The notes beneath the pieces were generated by a model. That model searched no databases. It had not been told where the DNA came from and saw only the letters and a list, made by a program, of their open reading frames with translations. Positions 9,024 through 19,307 of a DNA stretch of 64,000 nt are shown piece after piece. The DNA is taken from contig JABSPK010000014.1 of NCBI GenBank assembly GCA_013214065.1, forward strand, positions 23,478-87,477. Direction: 5' to 3'. This DNA comes from Flavobacteriaceae bacterium. GTDB taxonomy: Bacteria; Bacteroidota; Bacteroidia; Flavobacteriales; Flavobacteriaceae. The position numbers and the translations under genes are program-made. The number at the start of each line of letters is the position of its first letter. The stretch's first letter is position 1.

Positions 9024-9651
9024 GACAAAGACGCTCCAACTAATCCCGACTTTGGTCTTCTTTTCGTTTTTGGCAAGCAATGCCCAGAACGCCACACAGG
9101 AAGACTACCTTGTTTTGCATGCTAAGGACACCCTATACGGCACCGTAGCATATATCAACGAAAAAGCGGTGAATCGAGGGTTTTTCAAAAAAGTTAGATT
9201 GACCGATGCCCGTGGAAAAACCAAAAAGTTCAAACGGGACCACATAAGCGCCTTTCGACTAGACGGATCGGAGTATCATAGTTTTTGGTTAACCCAACCC
9301 CCTCAGACCTTTCCGCCGATTTCGTTAGTGAATCCCCGGTACGATATCGATGCGAACAAAGGCACGCACTACTTTTTAAAAGTCGTTCGGATCGGAAATT
9401 TGAGTCAGTATGACCTGGAATGGTTCGATCAGGGCGATAGCCAGTTGTGGTCGCTGTCCTTACTCAAAAAAAGCAACGATGCCTTTTTCATTAGGGCGGA
9501 TCAAGGATTCTTAGGATTGAAGAAAAAGGTGCTGCTACGCTATTTTGAAGATTGCCCTAGCCTTATGGAAAAGATAGAAAAGTCGGAGCTCAAGGAAGTT
9601 TGGCAAGTCGTTGAAGCTTACGATACGGACTGTGGAAAACAAAAACAATAG
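9022..9651 (+). CDS. Hypothetical secreted protein, 209 aa
   Basis: It has a Sec signal peptide (hydrophobic core, cleavage after LASNAQ) and then a beta-rich domain. The segment from DTLYGTVAYI to KKFKRDHISAF resembles small Bacteroidota periplasmic proteins in which a target strand pattern KVxxxxxxGKxKKF recurs, but I cannot name a family with confidence. The C-terminal third is helical and contains two Cys residues (DCPSL and DTDCG). The ATG lies inside the right arm of a 13-base inverted repeat, so initiation may depend on structure. Confidence 0.6.
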   Translation: MTKTLQLIPTLVFFSFLASNAQNATQEDYLVLHAKDTLYGTVAYINEKAVNRGFFKKVRLTDARGKTKKFKRDHISAFRLDGSEYHSFWLTQPPQTFPPISLVNPRYDIDANKGTHYFLKVVRIGNLSQYDLEWFDQGDSQLWSLSLLKKSNDAFFIRADQGFLGLKKKVLLRYFEDCPSLMEKIEKSELKEVWQVVEAYDTDCGKQKQ

Positions 9652-9891
9652 CTTGCGTAAAATCAGCTGTCTTACTTTGAAGCATCCATAACCCGTACGA
9701 TGATCGCGCTCGTGGAGTTATCAAAAGCTACCGACCCTATCCTTCGCTTCTTCCTTTTTTCCTAACTTACCGCAAACAGCGATGCGCAGGTGCCGAACCC
9801 ACTGTCCGCACAATGATGGGAACGGCCATACGCCACGCAAAATCAACGATAAAAGTGCCCTACGCAGTGCATTGGGGCCTTAATACGACTT

Positions 9892-12255
9892 ATGAAAAAA
9901 TTGCTTCTCGCCCTACTGATCCTCCTGCTCCTTCTCGCAACCATTGGATTTATCTGGATAAAAAACGCCAACAACTTCAACCGCGACGGTTCGTTCGACA
10001 TAGCGGTCAATGAACAGCCGATAGAGATTCTCCGTGATGAACACGGTATCGCCTATGTGATAGCGGACAACAAGGCTGATGCCATCAAGGGGCAGGCCTT
10101 TGTCACGGCACAAGACCGCCTCTTTCAAATGGAATTTTACCGGGCCTTGATCAAAGGGGAAGCCGCCCAACTGGTCGGTGCTTCCATGCTGGATTCCGAT
10201 ATAAAAATGCGGGTACTCGATCTCTATGGCAATGCGGAACGGAGTTTTCAATACTTGGATGAAGGGACCAAGGAAGTCTTGGGATGGTATTGTGAAGGGT
10301 TCAATGCCTATTTGGAGGTGGGAGCCGACGAATTTCCTTTGGAATTGGATTTGCTGAACATCGAGCCCAAACCCCTTCGACCGGTTGACATCGTCTCGGT
10401 CGCACACTTCATCGGCTTGTTCCATAGTCAAAATATGGAGGATGAAATCCTCAGCCTGAACCTTTCCGCTTATATGGAAGATGCCGCTGAGTTGTTGCCG
10501 CTTTCCATCAATCTCGATCGCAGCAAACCCTTACCGACCGATACGACCGCCACCCTTTCGGGGAACCCGCTTTCAAAGCGGGAGCTGGTCGCAAACCCCC
10601 GCCCTACCCCCTTGATTCCCTATCCCAGGCTAGGCTCGAACAATTGGGCGATTTCCGGAAGTAAATCCATATCTAAAAAGCCGATTTTGGCCAATGATCC
10701 CCATGTCGATGCCCGTGTCCTACCTGGGACCTTCTATCCGATCGGATTGATCTGCCCGGACTTTAAGGCAGTGGGTATCGCGACTCCAGGCATTCCCGGG
10801 TTGTTAAGCGGCCGTAACGAATTCGTTTCCTTTGGGGTAACCAATGCCTATGGCGATAGCCAGGATCTTTTTTTGGAAACCCTTGATGGGGATTTTTATA
10901 TGCAACATGGGGAAAAGGTCCCCCTTAAAAAACGAAAAGAAACGATTGCGGTCAAAGACGGTGCAGCGGTTTCCATAACGATACGATCTACCGAACGGGG
11001 TCCTATCATCTCTGATTTCCCCCTCTTCCATATCCTTACCGATAACGCGGTCAGCCTGCGCTGGTCGCTGGCAGAGACCAAAAGTAGCTCCATCGGTATG
11101 GATCGATTGCTCGAAACTACCGACGTGGCCTCGTTCAGAAAGGCCCTCGCGGGCATGGACGCGATGTTTTTCAACTTCGTGATGGCTGATACCAAAGGCA
11201 ATATCGCACACCAGGCGACTGGCCTTGTACCCATTCGGACCAAAGGCAACGGAACAGTGCCCCAAAAGGGCGATCAAGCGCCTACTTGGAAGGGGTTTAT
11301 CCCAAAAGACAGTCTGCCCCACATGATCAATCCGCAGCGGGGCTGGGTCGGCACCTCGAACCACGATACGCGCCCTGACGACTATCCGTATTACTACTCC
11401 AGTCATTTTTCGCCCTATTACCGGTATATGCGACAGAAGGAGTTCTTTGCTTCACACGAACAACTCGGATCCCAAGAACTATGGAACCTGATTTTCGACG
11501 TCAAGAACATGCAGGCGAAAAGTTTCGTTCCCTTGTTCGTTGCTGCCCTTCAGCAGGATGAACGTACCACAGCACTTGCCGATGTTCTCAGGGATTGGAA
11601 CCAAGAAGATGCGATTGATGAAGTAGGGGCCGCGGTGTATACGGTGCTTTACAATGAATTGTTATACCGGGTCCTCGATGACGAATTACCGGATGAAATC
11701 GAAACTAGTTATTGGGAGAACGTGTATTATTGGAACCAGAGGTTGGACGAAATGATGCGCTCAGACCATCCGTTCATCGATAACAGGCAAACCCCGGAAA
11801 AGGAATCCCTAGATGACCTCATCATCGCCTCTGGTTTGTTTACCACCGAGTTGTTGAAGGAACGGTTTGGTGAGGCTATTGAAGACTGGACCTGGGGCAA
11901 CTTGCATACCGTCTATTTCTACAGCCCTATCAAGAAGGAAGGTTGGGGAAGCAAGCTTCTGGGTGCAGAGTTGCTTCCGAAGCAGGGATCGAACCAAACC
12001 CTGAATCGGGGCGGTTTCGTTAAAAACAAGGAACACCAGTATGACACAAGCTGGTTCAGTTCGTTTCGAATGGTGGCCGATATGGACGATCAAGAAAAGA
12101 TCATGGGGGTCCTTTCAGGTGGAAGTGCCGCAAGGATCTTCCATCCGTACCACAAATCGCAACTGGAAAGTTGGAAGACCGGAGCCTGGATTCCGTATTG
12201 GTTTTCCGAGCGTCAGATCAGGGAACATGCCGAATTCAAACTTGTTTTGGAATAA
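9892..12255 (+). CDS. Penicillin acylase family Ntn hydrolase
   Basis: A 787-residue exported protein of the penicillin amidase (S45) family, which cleave amide bonds in beta-lactams, acyl-homoserine lactones or lipoamides. An N-terminal hydrophobic segment anchors or exports it. The A-chain region precedes the autoprocessing site GSNNWAI, whose Ser249 becomes the N-terminal nucleophile of the B chain. Length and the downstream NDPH and GTSNHDTRP segments fit the family. It overlaps the following zinc-ribbon gene by one base (TAATG). Quorum quenching is possible but not provable from sequence. Confidence 0.92.
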   Translation: MKKLLLALLILLLLLATIGFIWIKNANNFNRDGSFDIAVNEQPIEILRDEHGIAYVIADNKADAIKGQAFVTAQDRLFQMEFYRALIKGEAAQLVGASMLDSDIKMRVLDLYGNAERSFQYLDEGTKEVLGWYCEGFNAYLEVGADEFPLELDLLNIEPKPLRPVDIVSVAHFIGLFHSQNMEDEILSLNLSAYMEDAAELLPLSINLDRSKPLPTDTTATLSGNPLSKRELVANPRPTPLIPYPRLGSNNWAISGSKSISKKPILANDPHVDARVLPGTFYPIGLICPDFKAVGIATPGIPGLLSGRNEFVSFGVTNAYGDSQDLFLETLDGDFYMQHGEKVPLKKRKETIAVKDGAAVSITIRSTERGPIISDFPLFHILTDNAVSLRWSLAETKSSSIGMDRLLETTDVASFRKALAGMDAMFFNFVMADTKGNIAHQATGLVPIRTKGNGTVPQKGDQAPTWKGFIPKDSLPHMINPQRGWVGTSNHDTRPDDYPYYYSSHFSPYYRYMRQKEFFASHEQLGSQELWNLIFDVKNMQAKSFVPLFVAALQQDERTTALADVLRDWNQEDAIDEVGAAVYTVLYNELLYRVLDDELPDEIETSYWENVYYWNQRLDEMMRSDHPFIDNRQTPEKESLDDLIIASGLFTTELLKERFGEAIEDWTWGNLHTVYFYSPIKKEGWGSKLLGAELLPKQGSNQTLNRGGFVKNKEHQYDTSWFSSFRMVADMDDQEKIMGVLSGGSAARIFHPYHKSQLESWKTGAWIPYWFSERQIREHAEFKLVLE

Positions 12256-12500
12256 TGGCCACGCAGATTTGTCCAAAATGCAAACAAGATTCATTTACAT
12301 GGCATCTGGATGATGAACTGACTGATCTCACCATTTGGGGTTGTCATTCGTGTTTTTATCAAGCCTTCGAAGACGAATCCAAAGAAGGGAAATGCAACTT
12401 GTGTGGGAAGGGTTTTGCCTTACATCTCAAAGATGAGGAGAAGTCCTATTGGTGGTGCCCGACCTGTGAATCGACTGAAGTCATGGATAGGAACGACTAA
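12255..12500 (+). CDS. Small zinc-ribbon protein, four CxxC motifs
   Basis: An 81-residue protein with four CxxC knuckles (CPKC, CHSC, CNLC, CPTC), enough to bind two zinc ions. Its start codon shares the A of the upstream acylase stop (TAATG), so translation is coupled. A longer frame from 12171 exists, but that part overlaps the acylase coding sequence. Role unknown; small rubredoxin-like ribbons often act as nucleic-acid or metal adaptors. Confidence 0.7.
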   Translation: MATQICPKCKQDSFTWHLDDELTDLTIWGCHSCFYQAFEDESKEGKCNLCGKGFALHLKDEEKSYWWCPTCESTEVMDRND

Positions 12501-12621
12501 ACTACATGGGAGGGTGGCCCTATTGGGAACCTTAAAAGAATTCACTAACTTTAATAAGGTCACCTACCGCTAGATCAACTTGTCAAAAGCAAGGGGTAAT
12601 CGTTTGGTAATTGTTCGCGAT

Positions 12622-13287
12622 ATGAAAAGTTCCATGTTGATCATATTTCTAGTCTTTTCCTTTGGATTTACACGATGGGAGGATGTCATCACCGCTCAAA
12701 CGCCGGACTACATAAAATTCAATGGAAAGGAATATGCCTTGAACACGAATCCCTTGGAACCGTATTTTGAAAAGTACCCTGAAAAAAGGCCCCAATGGTA
12801 TTCTACCGCTTTATATCGGGGTTATATCGGACACTTCGAAATAATCGACAGCACCTTGTTATTGACTGATATTTCGCAACCAAGAAGAATAAAGGATAAG
12901 GACGGAACGATTCGATATAAGAATATCTCGATCAAAAAACGGATATTCCCAGGTATAGACTCCTTAAAAATCGACTGGTACTCCGGAATCCTGATTTTGC
13001 CGCATGGAGAACGGATTAAATACGTCCACCAAGGGTATGCATCCGAATATAGCCATTACGTGTTACTGGAAATCAAAAAGGGAAGGTTCCGAAAGCACAA
13101 AGCATACAAACACAAACAGTTTTTAAAATTTAAAGAACGACAGTACGAAGCATTCAAAAAAACCGAAGCTTACAAAATCGAATACCGGAAGTTACAAGAA
13201 AATTACCCGCCGGATTTTAAGAAATCCATTGAAAAATTTTTAAAAGACTATGTCACGAATTATACGTCCGAATTTTTGGTTGATTAA
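12622..13287 (+). CDS. Hypothetical exported protein, 221 aa
   Basis: It has an N-terminal hydrophobic signal segment (MLIIFLVFSFGF) followed by a soluble domain rich in aromatic and basic residues, with a strongly basic helical C-terminal third (about residues 150-200, many Lys). I do not recognise the family. ATG 12622 starts the signal peptide; an upstream TTG 12580 is rejected. The gene is AT-richer than the acylase gene before it. Confidence 0.6.
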   Translation: MKSSMLIIFLVFSFGFTRWEDVITAQTPDYIKFNGKEYALNTNPLEPYFEKYPEKRPQWYSTALYRGYIGHFEIIDSTLLLTDISQPRRIKDKDGTIRYKNISIKKRIFPGIDSLKIDWYSGILILPHGERIKYVHQGYASEYSHYVLLEIKKGRFRKHKAYKHKQFLKFKERQYEAFKKTEAYKIEYRKLQENYPPDFKKSIEKFLKDYVTNYTSEFLVD

Positions 13288-13386
13288 AGATGCTTGTTAA
13301 AATCGGGGAGGCAGGCGGTTCGGATTTTCCATAACTGCCTTAGTTAAAAACGTCTTGGGCACCCACGGAACAAAACATACAAAAGG

Positions 13387-13974
13387 ATGAAAACCAGCAC
13401 ACAAGTACTGCTCCTATACCTAGTGACTCTTTGTTGTGCTTTGACCTACGGACAACATGCCGATACGAACTGGTATAGCAGCCATGAAAAGAAAGGGGTG
13501 ATGTTCCAAAACAGCTACCCGAAAGGCGGCCCATATACCGGCCCCACAACGGAACACTTCAAACACAGCTATTTGGTGTTTTACACCCGGGTCGTGAATA
13601 CGAACGATCATCCGATCGATTTGGCCCTTCATTTTTCCGCCGAGGCGTTCCCAATCCCGGATTCCCCCACCACCTTCGTCAAAGTCCTATTGCCCCCAGA
13701 CAGCATGACGCTTGCCAAGCGCGATTCGATGAGCTATGGGCTAACCACCCTGGCCTCACTTGATGGGCCTTCGGAGTTCAAAAGAACGCTCAAGGCCAAG
13801 GAGGAGTGCTTGTTCTATACCGTTGCCCTGTTTTTTCAAACCCAAGAGGTTTTTTGGGAAGAAGCACGCGGGGGCAACCGGGCCGAATACCTTTTTGATG
13901 GGAAAAACGTCCTATTCAACATGCTGCCGCAAATCGAAGCCTTGGAATGCGGTACCGTTGGATTTAACCCCTAG
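13387..13974 (+). CDS. Hypothetical secreted protein, 195 aa
   Basis: A Sec signal peptide ends near CALTYGQ, then comes a beta-sandwich-looking domain with the segment YTRVVNTNDHPIDLALHFSAE, suggesting an immunoglobulin-like fold. No catalytic motif is visible. It precedes the membrane AraC regulator by about 50 bases and could belong to the same transcript. Function unknown. Confidence 0.62.
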   Translation: MKTSTQVLLLYLVTLCCALTYGQHADTNWYSSHEKKGVMFQNSYPKGGPYTGPTTEHFKHSYLVFYTRVVNTNDHPIDLALHFSAEAFPIPDSPTTFVKVLLPPDSMTLAKRDSMSYGLTTLASLDGPSEFKRTLKAKEECLFYTVALFFQTQEVFWEEARGGNRAEYLFDGKNVLFNMLPQIEALECGTVGFNP

Positions 13975-14027
13975 CCTATCGTACCTTATACGCCATAATG
14001 GGGGAAGGCCCCCTTGCCAACGATACC

Positions 14028-15146
14028 ATGGAACTCAGCTTGAATTTTACCCTTTGGAACCTATTGATCGGCATCTTTTTGATCGTCGGGTCCACCTTTG
14101 GGTTGCTGCTCTTCTTTACCAAAAGGAAGAATAAGGCGGCCAATAAATTCATGGCTTTTGTGGTCATGGCCATTTCCCTTTGGTTGGTGTGGGTGTTTTT
14201 ATCGGATATCGGACTTTTGGAATACTACCCGAGAATCACCTGGTTTCCGATCACGACCTACTTGTTGTGTATCGGGCCGGCCTTGTATTTCTACGTGGTC
14301 AAACTCATTGACCCATCCTTCGGGTTCCAACCCAAACACTACCTGCATTTCAGTCCGATTCTATTGGAGCTTGCCTTTCATATCGTTCAGGTGCTAGAAA
14401 GTAATAGCACCGGCAAGCCCATTCATCAGACCCAAGCGTTTATCATGATCGGGCCCTTCTTTCAACTCTTGGCCATCCTATCCATTGCTGTTTATGTGCG
14501 GCTTTCCATATTAAAAATCAAGGATTTTACCCAGCTACTGGCAGAGAACTACAGCAACAGCGATAAATACAAATTGGTATGGCTGAAGCGCTTGATCCTT
14601 TTTTTCGGACTCATGTGGATCTTGTGGTTGCCCTATACATTCGTCGATTTCTTCTTCTTTGATTATGAATTGGACTTTCGACAGTATTACCCCCTCTACC
14701 TCTTGATGGGTGTAGTGGCCCTTTTAATGGGCATCGAAGTGTTTCTGCGACCCGAATACGTGTTGCTGGAAATGAAACCCAATACCGAGAAAAAAGCCAT
14801 CGATGGATTGGACCAAAAGGTCGACTGGTTAAAAACGGAAATCGAACGGAATCTGTATTACCTCAATCCCGAATTGACCTTGAATTCTTTAGCCGAACAG
14901 CTTGAGCTGCACCCCAATTTGCTGTCGCGCATCATCAATGAAGGTAGCGGGAAGAACTTTTCGGACTTCATCAACGAATACCGGGTGGGGACCGTCATCG
15001 AAAAAATCAACAACAAGGCCTACGACCACATCACCCTGGTCGGCATCGCCCATGAAAGCGGTTTCAATTCGAAAACCTCCTTTTACCGCACCTTCAAAAA
15101 GTTCACCGACAAAACCCCGTCGGAATATCTCAAACAAAAGGGATGA
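14028..15146 (+). CDS. Membrane-anchored AraC family regulator
   Basis: About 372 residues. Seven or so TM helices fill the first 235 residues, then a linker and a C-terminal AraC-type double helix-turn-helix with SLAEQLELHPNLLSRIIN and FNSKTSFYRTFKKFTDKTPSEYL. This layout is a one-component membrane receptor that senses a signal and binds DNA directly. Start is ambiguous between ATG 13998 and ATG 14028; I take 14028 because the preceding ten residues are hydrophilic. The stop overlaps a frame leading into the serine hydrolase gene, so the two are probably co-transcribed. A paralog lies at 52693. Confidence 0.85.
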   Translation: MELSLNFTLWNLLIGIFLIVGSTFGLLLFFTKRKNKAANKFMAFVVMAISLWLVWVFLSDIGLLEYYPRITWFPITTYLLCIGPALYFYVVKLIDPSFGFQPKHYLHFSPILLELAFHIVQVLESNSTGKPIHQTQAFIMIGPFFQLLAILSIAVYVRLSILKIKDFTQLLAENYSNSDKYKLVWLKRLILFFGLMWILWLPYTFVDFFFFDYELDFRQYYPLYLLMGVVALLMGIEVFLRPEYVLLEMKPNTEKKAIDGLDQKVDWLKTEIERNLYYLNPELTLNSLAEQLELHPNLLSRIINEGSGKNFSDFINEYRVGTVIEKINNKAYDHITLVGIAHESGFNSKTSFYRTFKKFTDKTPSEYLKQKG

Positions 15147-15250
15147 CGGCCAAAAAAGGTTCCAAAAATGAAATATGGAACTCCCTTTTTGCAACGATGC
15201 CATGCCGATACGGCCACATCCCCTATCATTGTACCAACAAAGCCAAGCGC

Positions 15251-16765
15251 ATGGACAATCCACTGAATACCCATCGTACGAAGACCGCCATACAAGGCTT
15301 CCTGACAAAGCTAAGTGTCATGGTGCTAGTTTTCGGCATGGCCTCATGCACGGAAACCGAAAAGCCTACCGATACAACAGCATCGACCTTCACCCAAGAA
15401 CTTTCCGCCCTCCAAGACTACTTTCAAATTCCTGGGCTTGCCATTTCCATCGAGAAGGATGGGGCGCTGATCTATGAACGCTATATGGGTGTGGCGGATC
15501 GGGAAACCGGGACACCCGTAAATGAGAACACCTTGTTTCCCATAGCCTCCATCACCAAGGTCTTTTCAGGCGTGCTGGTGATGAAACTGGCGGCACAAAA
15601 CAAATTATCCCTTGATGACCCCATCAATACCTACCTGCCCGAGTCCGGGCTCCACGATTCCATATTGGTAAAGCATGTGCTCTCGCACACCTCGCAGGGG
15701 CGAATCGGCGAGGAATTCTATTATAGTTCCCGCTTCGGCGCGCTCACTAAAGTCATCGAACTGGCGGCCGGTACATCCTTTTCGGAAGTGATGGAGCAAG
15801 AGATATTGACCCCGTTGCAGTTACAACAAACCTTTTTGTTGCAAGATTCCACCCAAATCGAAAACTTGGCCAAACCTTATGTCTTGGACAATGGCATTGA
15901 AAACGGTTTTGTGGACTATGGCTATTCCGCTTCCGCCGGCATCGTTTCCAACCTGAAAGACCTGGCCCTATTCAATCGGGCCTTAGACAACGACCAAATT
16001 ATCGATAAGGCTTCGAAAGCGCGCATGTTCACCTCCTATCGCCCTGAATTGCCTTATGGCTATGGTATTTTCAACCAGCAGTTCGAAAATTTGGACATCG
16101 TGTGGGCCTATGGGCAATACGATTGCTACTCCAGCCTCTTATTGAAAATTCCCGCGAAGGGCCTCACCCTGACCCTATTGGCGAACAACAGCTTGATGAG
16201 CGATCCCGCCCGATTGATCAATGGGGAGGTGACTTCTTCCCTATTCGCCATGAGCTTCCTAAAGAACTATGTGTTTGAACTCACCGAAACCCCTTTGTTC
16301 GAAAAAAGGGATGCGTTTTCAGAACCGCTTGCGAACAGCAAGCTGTATCGGCAGAAAATAATGGCAGAAGCACTCGCGGCTTCCTATATGGCACGATACG
16401 ATCCTGAGCAGATGATAACCAGTGCGGCCTTGATCGAACACCTCTTATCGACCTACCCCGAGTATTTGGAGTACGCCGATTTGAACCTGCTGCATACGCT
16501 GGCCTTCTTAAAGGATGTTGCCTTTTATATGGACTTGGGGGAGTTCAATGATTTCGATATTCCCTTGGAAAACATCGGAAACAAGCTTTTGGAAACCACA
16601 CCTTACAATCCGTATGTGCACACCTATCTCGGGAATTTCTACGCGAGAAAAGGGGAAAACAACAAGGCCAGGTACCATTTTGAGCATATCGTGAACGCCC
16701 CGAATTTTTCTTCGAATTGGTATACTAAAGAAGCCCAACAATGGCTCAACACGAACAAGGAATAG
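15251..16765 (+). CDS. Lipoprotein serine hydrolase, class C beta-lactamase fold, with TPR-like tail
   Basis: 504 residues. The lipobox MASC has Cys33. The catalytic SxxK motif is SITK at 100-103, and the family's second motif region reads GYSASAG rather than the classic YxN. Residues from about 380 to the end are helical with TPR-like spacing (YLGNFYARKGENNKARYHFEHI). The relative could be a D-alanyl peptidase, esterase or beta-lactamase. ATG 15251 is chosen from the signal peptide, although the frame opens at 15143 overlapping the AraC gene. It is followed after 3 bases by an HExxH protein. Confidence 0.85.
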   Translation: MDNPLNTHRTKTAIQGFLTKLSVMVLVFGMASCTETEKPTDTTASTFTQELSALQDYFQIPGLAISIEKDGALIYERYMGVADRETGTPVNENTLFPIASITKVFSGVLVMKLAAQNKLSLDDPINTYLPESGLHDSILVKHVLSHTSQGRIGEEFYYSSRFGALTKVIELAAGTSFSEVMEQEILTPLQLQQTFLLQDSTQIENLAKPYVLDNGIENGFVDYGYSASAGIVSNLKDLALFNRALDNDQIIDKASKARMFTSYRPELPYGYGIFNQQFENLDIVWAYGQYDCYSSLLLKIPAKGLTLTLLANNSLMSDPARLINGEVTSSLFAMSFLKNYVFELTETPLFEKRDAFSEPLANSKLYRQKIMAEALAASYMARYDPEQMITSAALIEHLLSTYPEYLEYADLNLLHTLAFLKDVAFYMDLGEFNDFDIPLENIGNKLLETTPYNPYVHTYLGNFYARKGENNKARYHFEHIVNAPNFSSNWYTKEAQQWLNTNKE

Positions 16766-16768
16766 CAC

Positions 16769-17533
16769 ATGAAATCAAGCCACTTCACAAGGCTGGTTGT
16801 TTTGCTGGTGTGCATCACCGCTGTATCACAAACTACCGCTCCCCGAATCGAGATCGTACCGCCGACGGTAGCCCAAGAAGCCGCATCGGTTTGGCGTACG
16901 ATCAACGATTATACCTTTCTGGAACAACAAGGCTATACCATCCATTTGCCTGAAGCCCCTTTGATCGATTCCTTGATCCTCAAATCGAAAAAGGGGACTT
17001 TCGGAAATGGGGATTACGCCGCCGTTTACTCGCTCTTGGAAAGCCGGTTTTTCAAAGCTGCCGATTACGAACAAGCCCAAGGAAAAGTTGCGGAACAATT
17101 GGATCTCCTGCATGGGTTTTTGACTCAAATCGCCCTTGAAAAAAGGGGATGGGACTGGGATTTCAACCTATTCAAACACTACCAAGTGGTGTTTACCTTG
17201 TACGGCACCGGAGGAAGTTACGACCCCGAAAACGGAACGATCACACTGTTGACGAACCAAGCCGGGGATTTTGTGAAATACCCAAACCCGGCCTACACCA
17301 TCATCCATGAGATCACCCATATGGGCATGGAGCATTCCGTCGTACAGGCCCACCAGCTTTCACACGGACTCAAGGAACGTTTGGTAGACACTTTCGTTTT
17401 GTTGCTATTTCAGGAAAAATTACCGGAATACCGCGTCCAACAAATGGGCGACCCTGCCTTGGATGCTTCGCTACAAACCAAAAAGGATCTGGCATCCTTG
17501 GATGCCATTCGAAGCGACTTTGTAAAAGAATAA
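16769..17533 (+). CDS. Secreted HExxH putative metallopeptidase
   Basis: A 254-residue exported protein. The signal peptide covers residues 1-20, and the zinc-site motif HEITHMGMEH lies at 180-189, with a downstream LKERLVDTF that could provide the third ligand. The middle of the protein is helical. I do not recognise the exact family. It starts 3 bases after the serine hydrolase gene, so regulator, hydrolase and peptidase form one likely operon acting in the periplasm on an unknown substrate. Confidence 0.65.
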   Translation: MKSSHFTRLVVLLVCITAVSQTTAPRIEIVPPTVAQEAASVWRTINDYTFLEQQGYTIHLPEAPLIDSLILKSKKGTFGNGDYAAVYSLLESRFFKAADYEQAQGKVAEQLDLLHGFLTQIALEKRGWDWDFNLFKHYQVVFTLYGTGGSYDPENGTITLLTNQAGDFVKYPNPAYTIIHEITHMGMEHSVVQAHQLSHGLKERLVDTFVLLLFQEKLPEYRVQQMGDPALDASLQTKKDLASLDAIRSDFVKE

Positions 17534-17709
17534 CGCTTGGCCACTTGACAGCTTAGGTACACACTGGACACCTTTCGACCTGCCTCCATGCGAACAAAGG
17601 AAGGGTTCGGATGCGTCCAGCTTTTTTTTGTGGACCTACTTCGCCCTTCTTTTCTTGAAAAGCAACAAGCCCTTCGCGAGATTTACACCCTCAATCAAAA
17701 AAAGAAACC

Positions 17710-18756
17710 ATGAGAGCACTTTGTTCAATAATCGCGGGCTGTTTTTTCTGGTGTACAACGACTACCCAAGGTCAGGAAAGCCCCCTCACCACCAAAGACA
17801 GTATTAGTACCCTCTACAATGCCTTATTCGAGGAGTTGCAGGAGAATTATTTGAATACCAAAGCCAAAGACTGGCCTGCCATGCGATCGTATACCCTAAA
17901 GGAAGCCTTACAAAATGAAAGCTTGGAGGCCTCCTTAAAACAAGCCACCAAACTGTTCGACAGCATTGAAGGAAACCATTTGATCTTGTTCTCTGAGAAA
18001 AACTGGTACGGCAGCACTTTGGGAAAACCGCTCAGTCAAGAGCAATTTAATAAAAGCACCTTGATCGCCTATGAAAGCAACAAACCCTTTGAGGCCAAGG
18101 TCATCCAAAAAAATTATGGTTATGTGTACATCCCCGGCATGTTGCTCAAAGATGCCACTAGGGAAGAACTGGACGCAGCGGCGCAAAACATCTACGACGC
18201 GATTTTGGAAATCGACAACGCCAATGACATCAAAGGCTGGATCATCGATGTGCGCCTGAATGTCGGCGGCAACTCCAATGTGATGTTGACCGGACTCTAC
18301 CATTTGTTAGGCAACGGACGCACCCATTTGGTACTCGATATCGACAAACATGTCAAGACCCTGTCCGGCCTGCATGAGGGGGTCTTGTATAAAAACCACA
18401 AAGAGAACAATGCGGTAACGATCGCTGCCCCACCCAAACCCCATATTACGGTAGCCTTGCTATCCGGGGTGTTGACCAACAGTGCCGGTGAATTCGTGAT
18501 TTTGGGCTTTCGGGGGCGAAAGAACACCATTGTGATCGGCGAAGAAAGTTATGGCAACACCACGGCCAATGATATGTATGACCTTCCCTTTGGGATCAAA
18601 GCGGCCATTACCGAAAGTTATGGAACCGATCGTTCGGCATGATATACGGCAACGATCGTACCGGATATCGAGGTCATCAAACAGACCAACTTTGAAAATT
18701 TCGACCAGGACCAAAACATCATCGAAGCCATTACATTCATCGACTCTAAACAATAA
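17710..18756 (+). pseudogene. S41 family peptidase interrupted by in-frame TGA
   Basis: A secreted S41/C-terminal-processing-peptidase relative with an N-terminal signal peptide. The core has DVRLNVGGNSN, the catalytic-Ser segment LTNSAGEF and then GEESYGNT. The frame stops at TGA 18640-18642 after residue 310 but stays open in the same frame for 37 more codons, giving YTATIVPDIEVI to a TAA at 18754-18756. Family members normally continue from a DR(N/x)G motif straight into YxxxxxPDIxV, so the stop lies inside conserved sequence. The product lacks the final strand and helix. Nonsense mutation, sequencing error or readthrough are the options. Confidence 0.78.
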
Positions 18757-18959
18757 ACGAAACCTTACCCAGCATTCGAAGCCAATCTACGCATCATAAG
18801 AATCGACAAGAAATCTAAAAACATAGGATAGGGTGAGTTAACGCAATTCACTACCTTTTAGGTTGGAAATAGGCTCCGGCTAGTCAGGATACGGATGAAA
18901 GTACCGATTATCCACTACCCTAGCGGAAACCTTTCCAGCACATTTAAATTTCTTGAAGA

Positions 18960-19307
18960 TTGAAAACCTTTTTGATCATTGCCGCCTTATTGACTGTGCT
19001 CGTGCTCTATTTTTTTATCAGCAACCGTTTGCAGGCAAAGAAGGAGCACAAACGCGGCTGGCGCACAAAAAGCCGGGGACGGGATGCGATTTTCTATGTA
19101 GAAAAATTTAAAGGGGGTTGGAAAAGCATCGAAATCGATGGGGAAATGCTGGTTGGTAAAATCAACAAAGTGCTGTACTTCAAAACGGAAGAGGAATGGA
19201 AAGGGTATCCGGATTGGGCACAACACCGCAGCGAAATCATAACACGGATCAAGCAGGACTGGCCTCCAACAAGAACGGACTACGAAAACGATACCACTCA
19301 TGGCTGA
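18960..19307 (+). CDS. Small membrane-anchored protein, 115 aa
   Basis: A single TM helix at residues 3-21 (FLIIAALLTVLVLYFF) followed by a basic segment and a soluble domain of about 75 residues. The start is TTG 18960; no ATG gives the TM segment. The stop overlaps the start of the next gene by 8 bases, so the two are co-translated. I do not recognise a family. Confidence 0.55.
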   Translation: MKTFLIIAALLTVLVLYFFISNRLQAKKEHKRGWRTKSRGRDAIFYVEKFKGGWKSIEIDGEMLVGKINKVLYFKTEEEWKGYPDWAQHRSEIITRIKQDWPPTRTDYENDTTHG

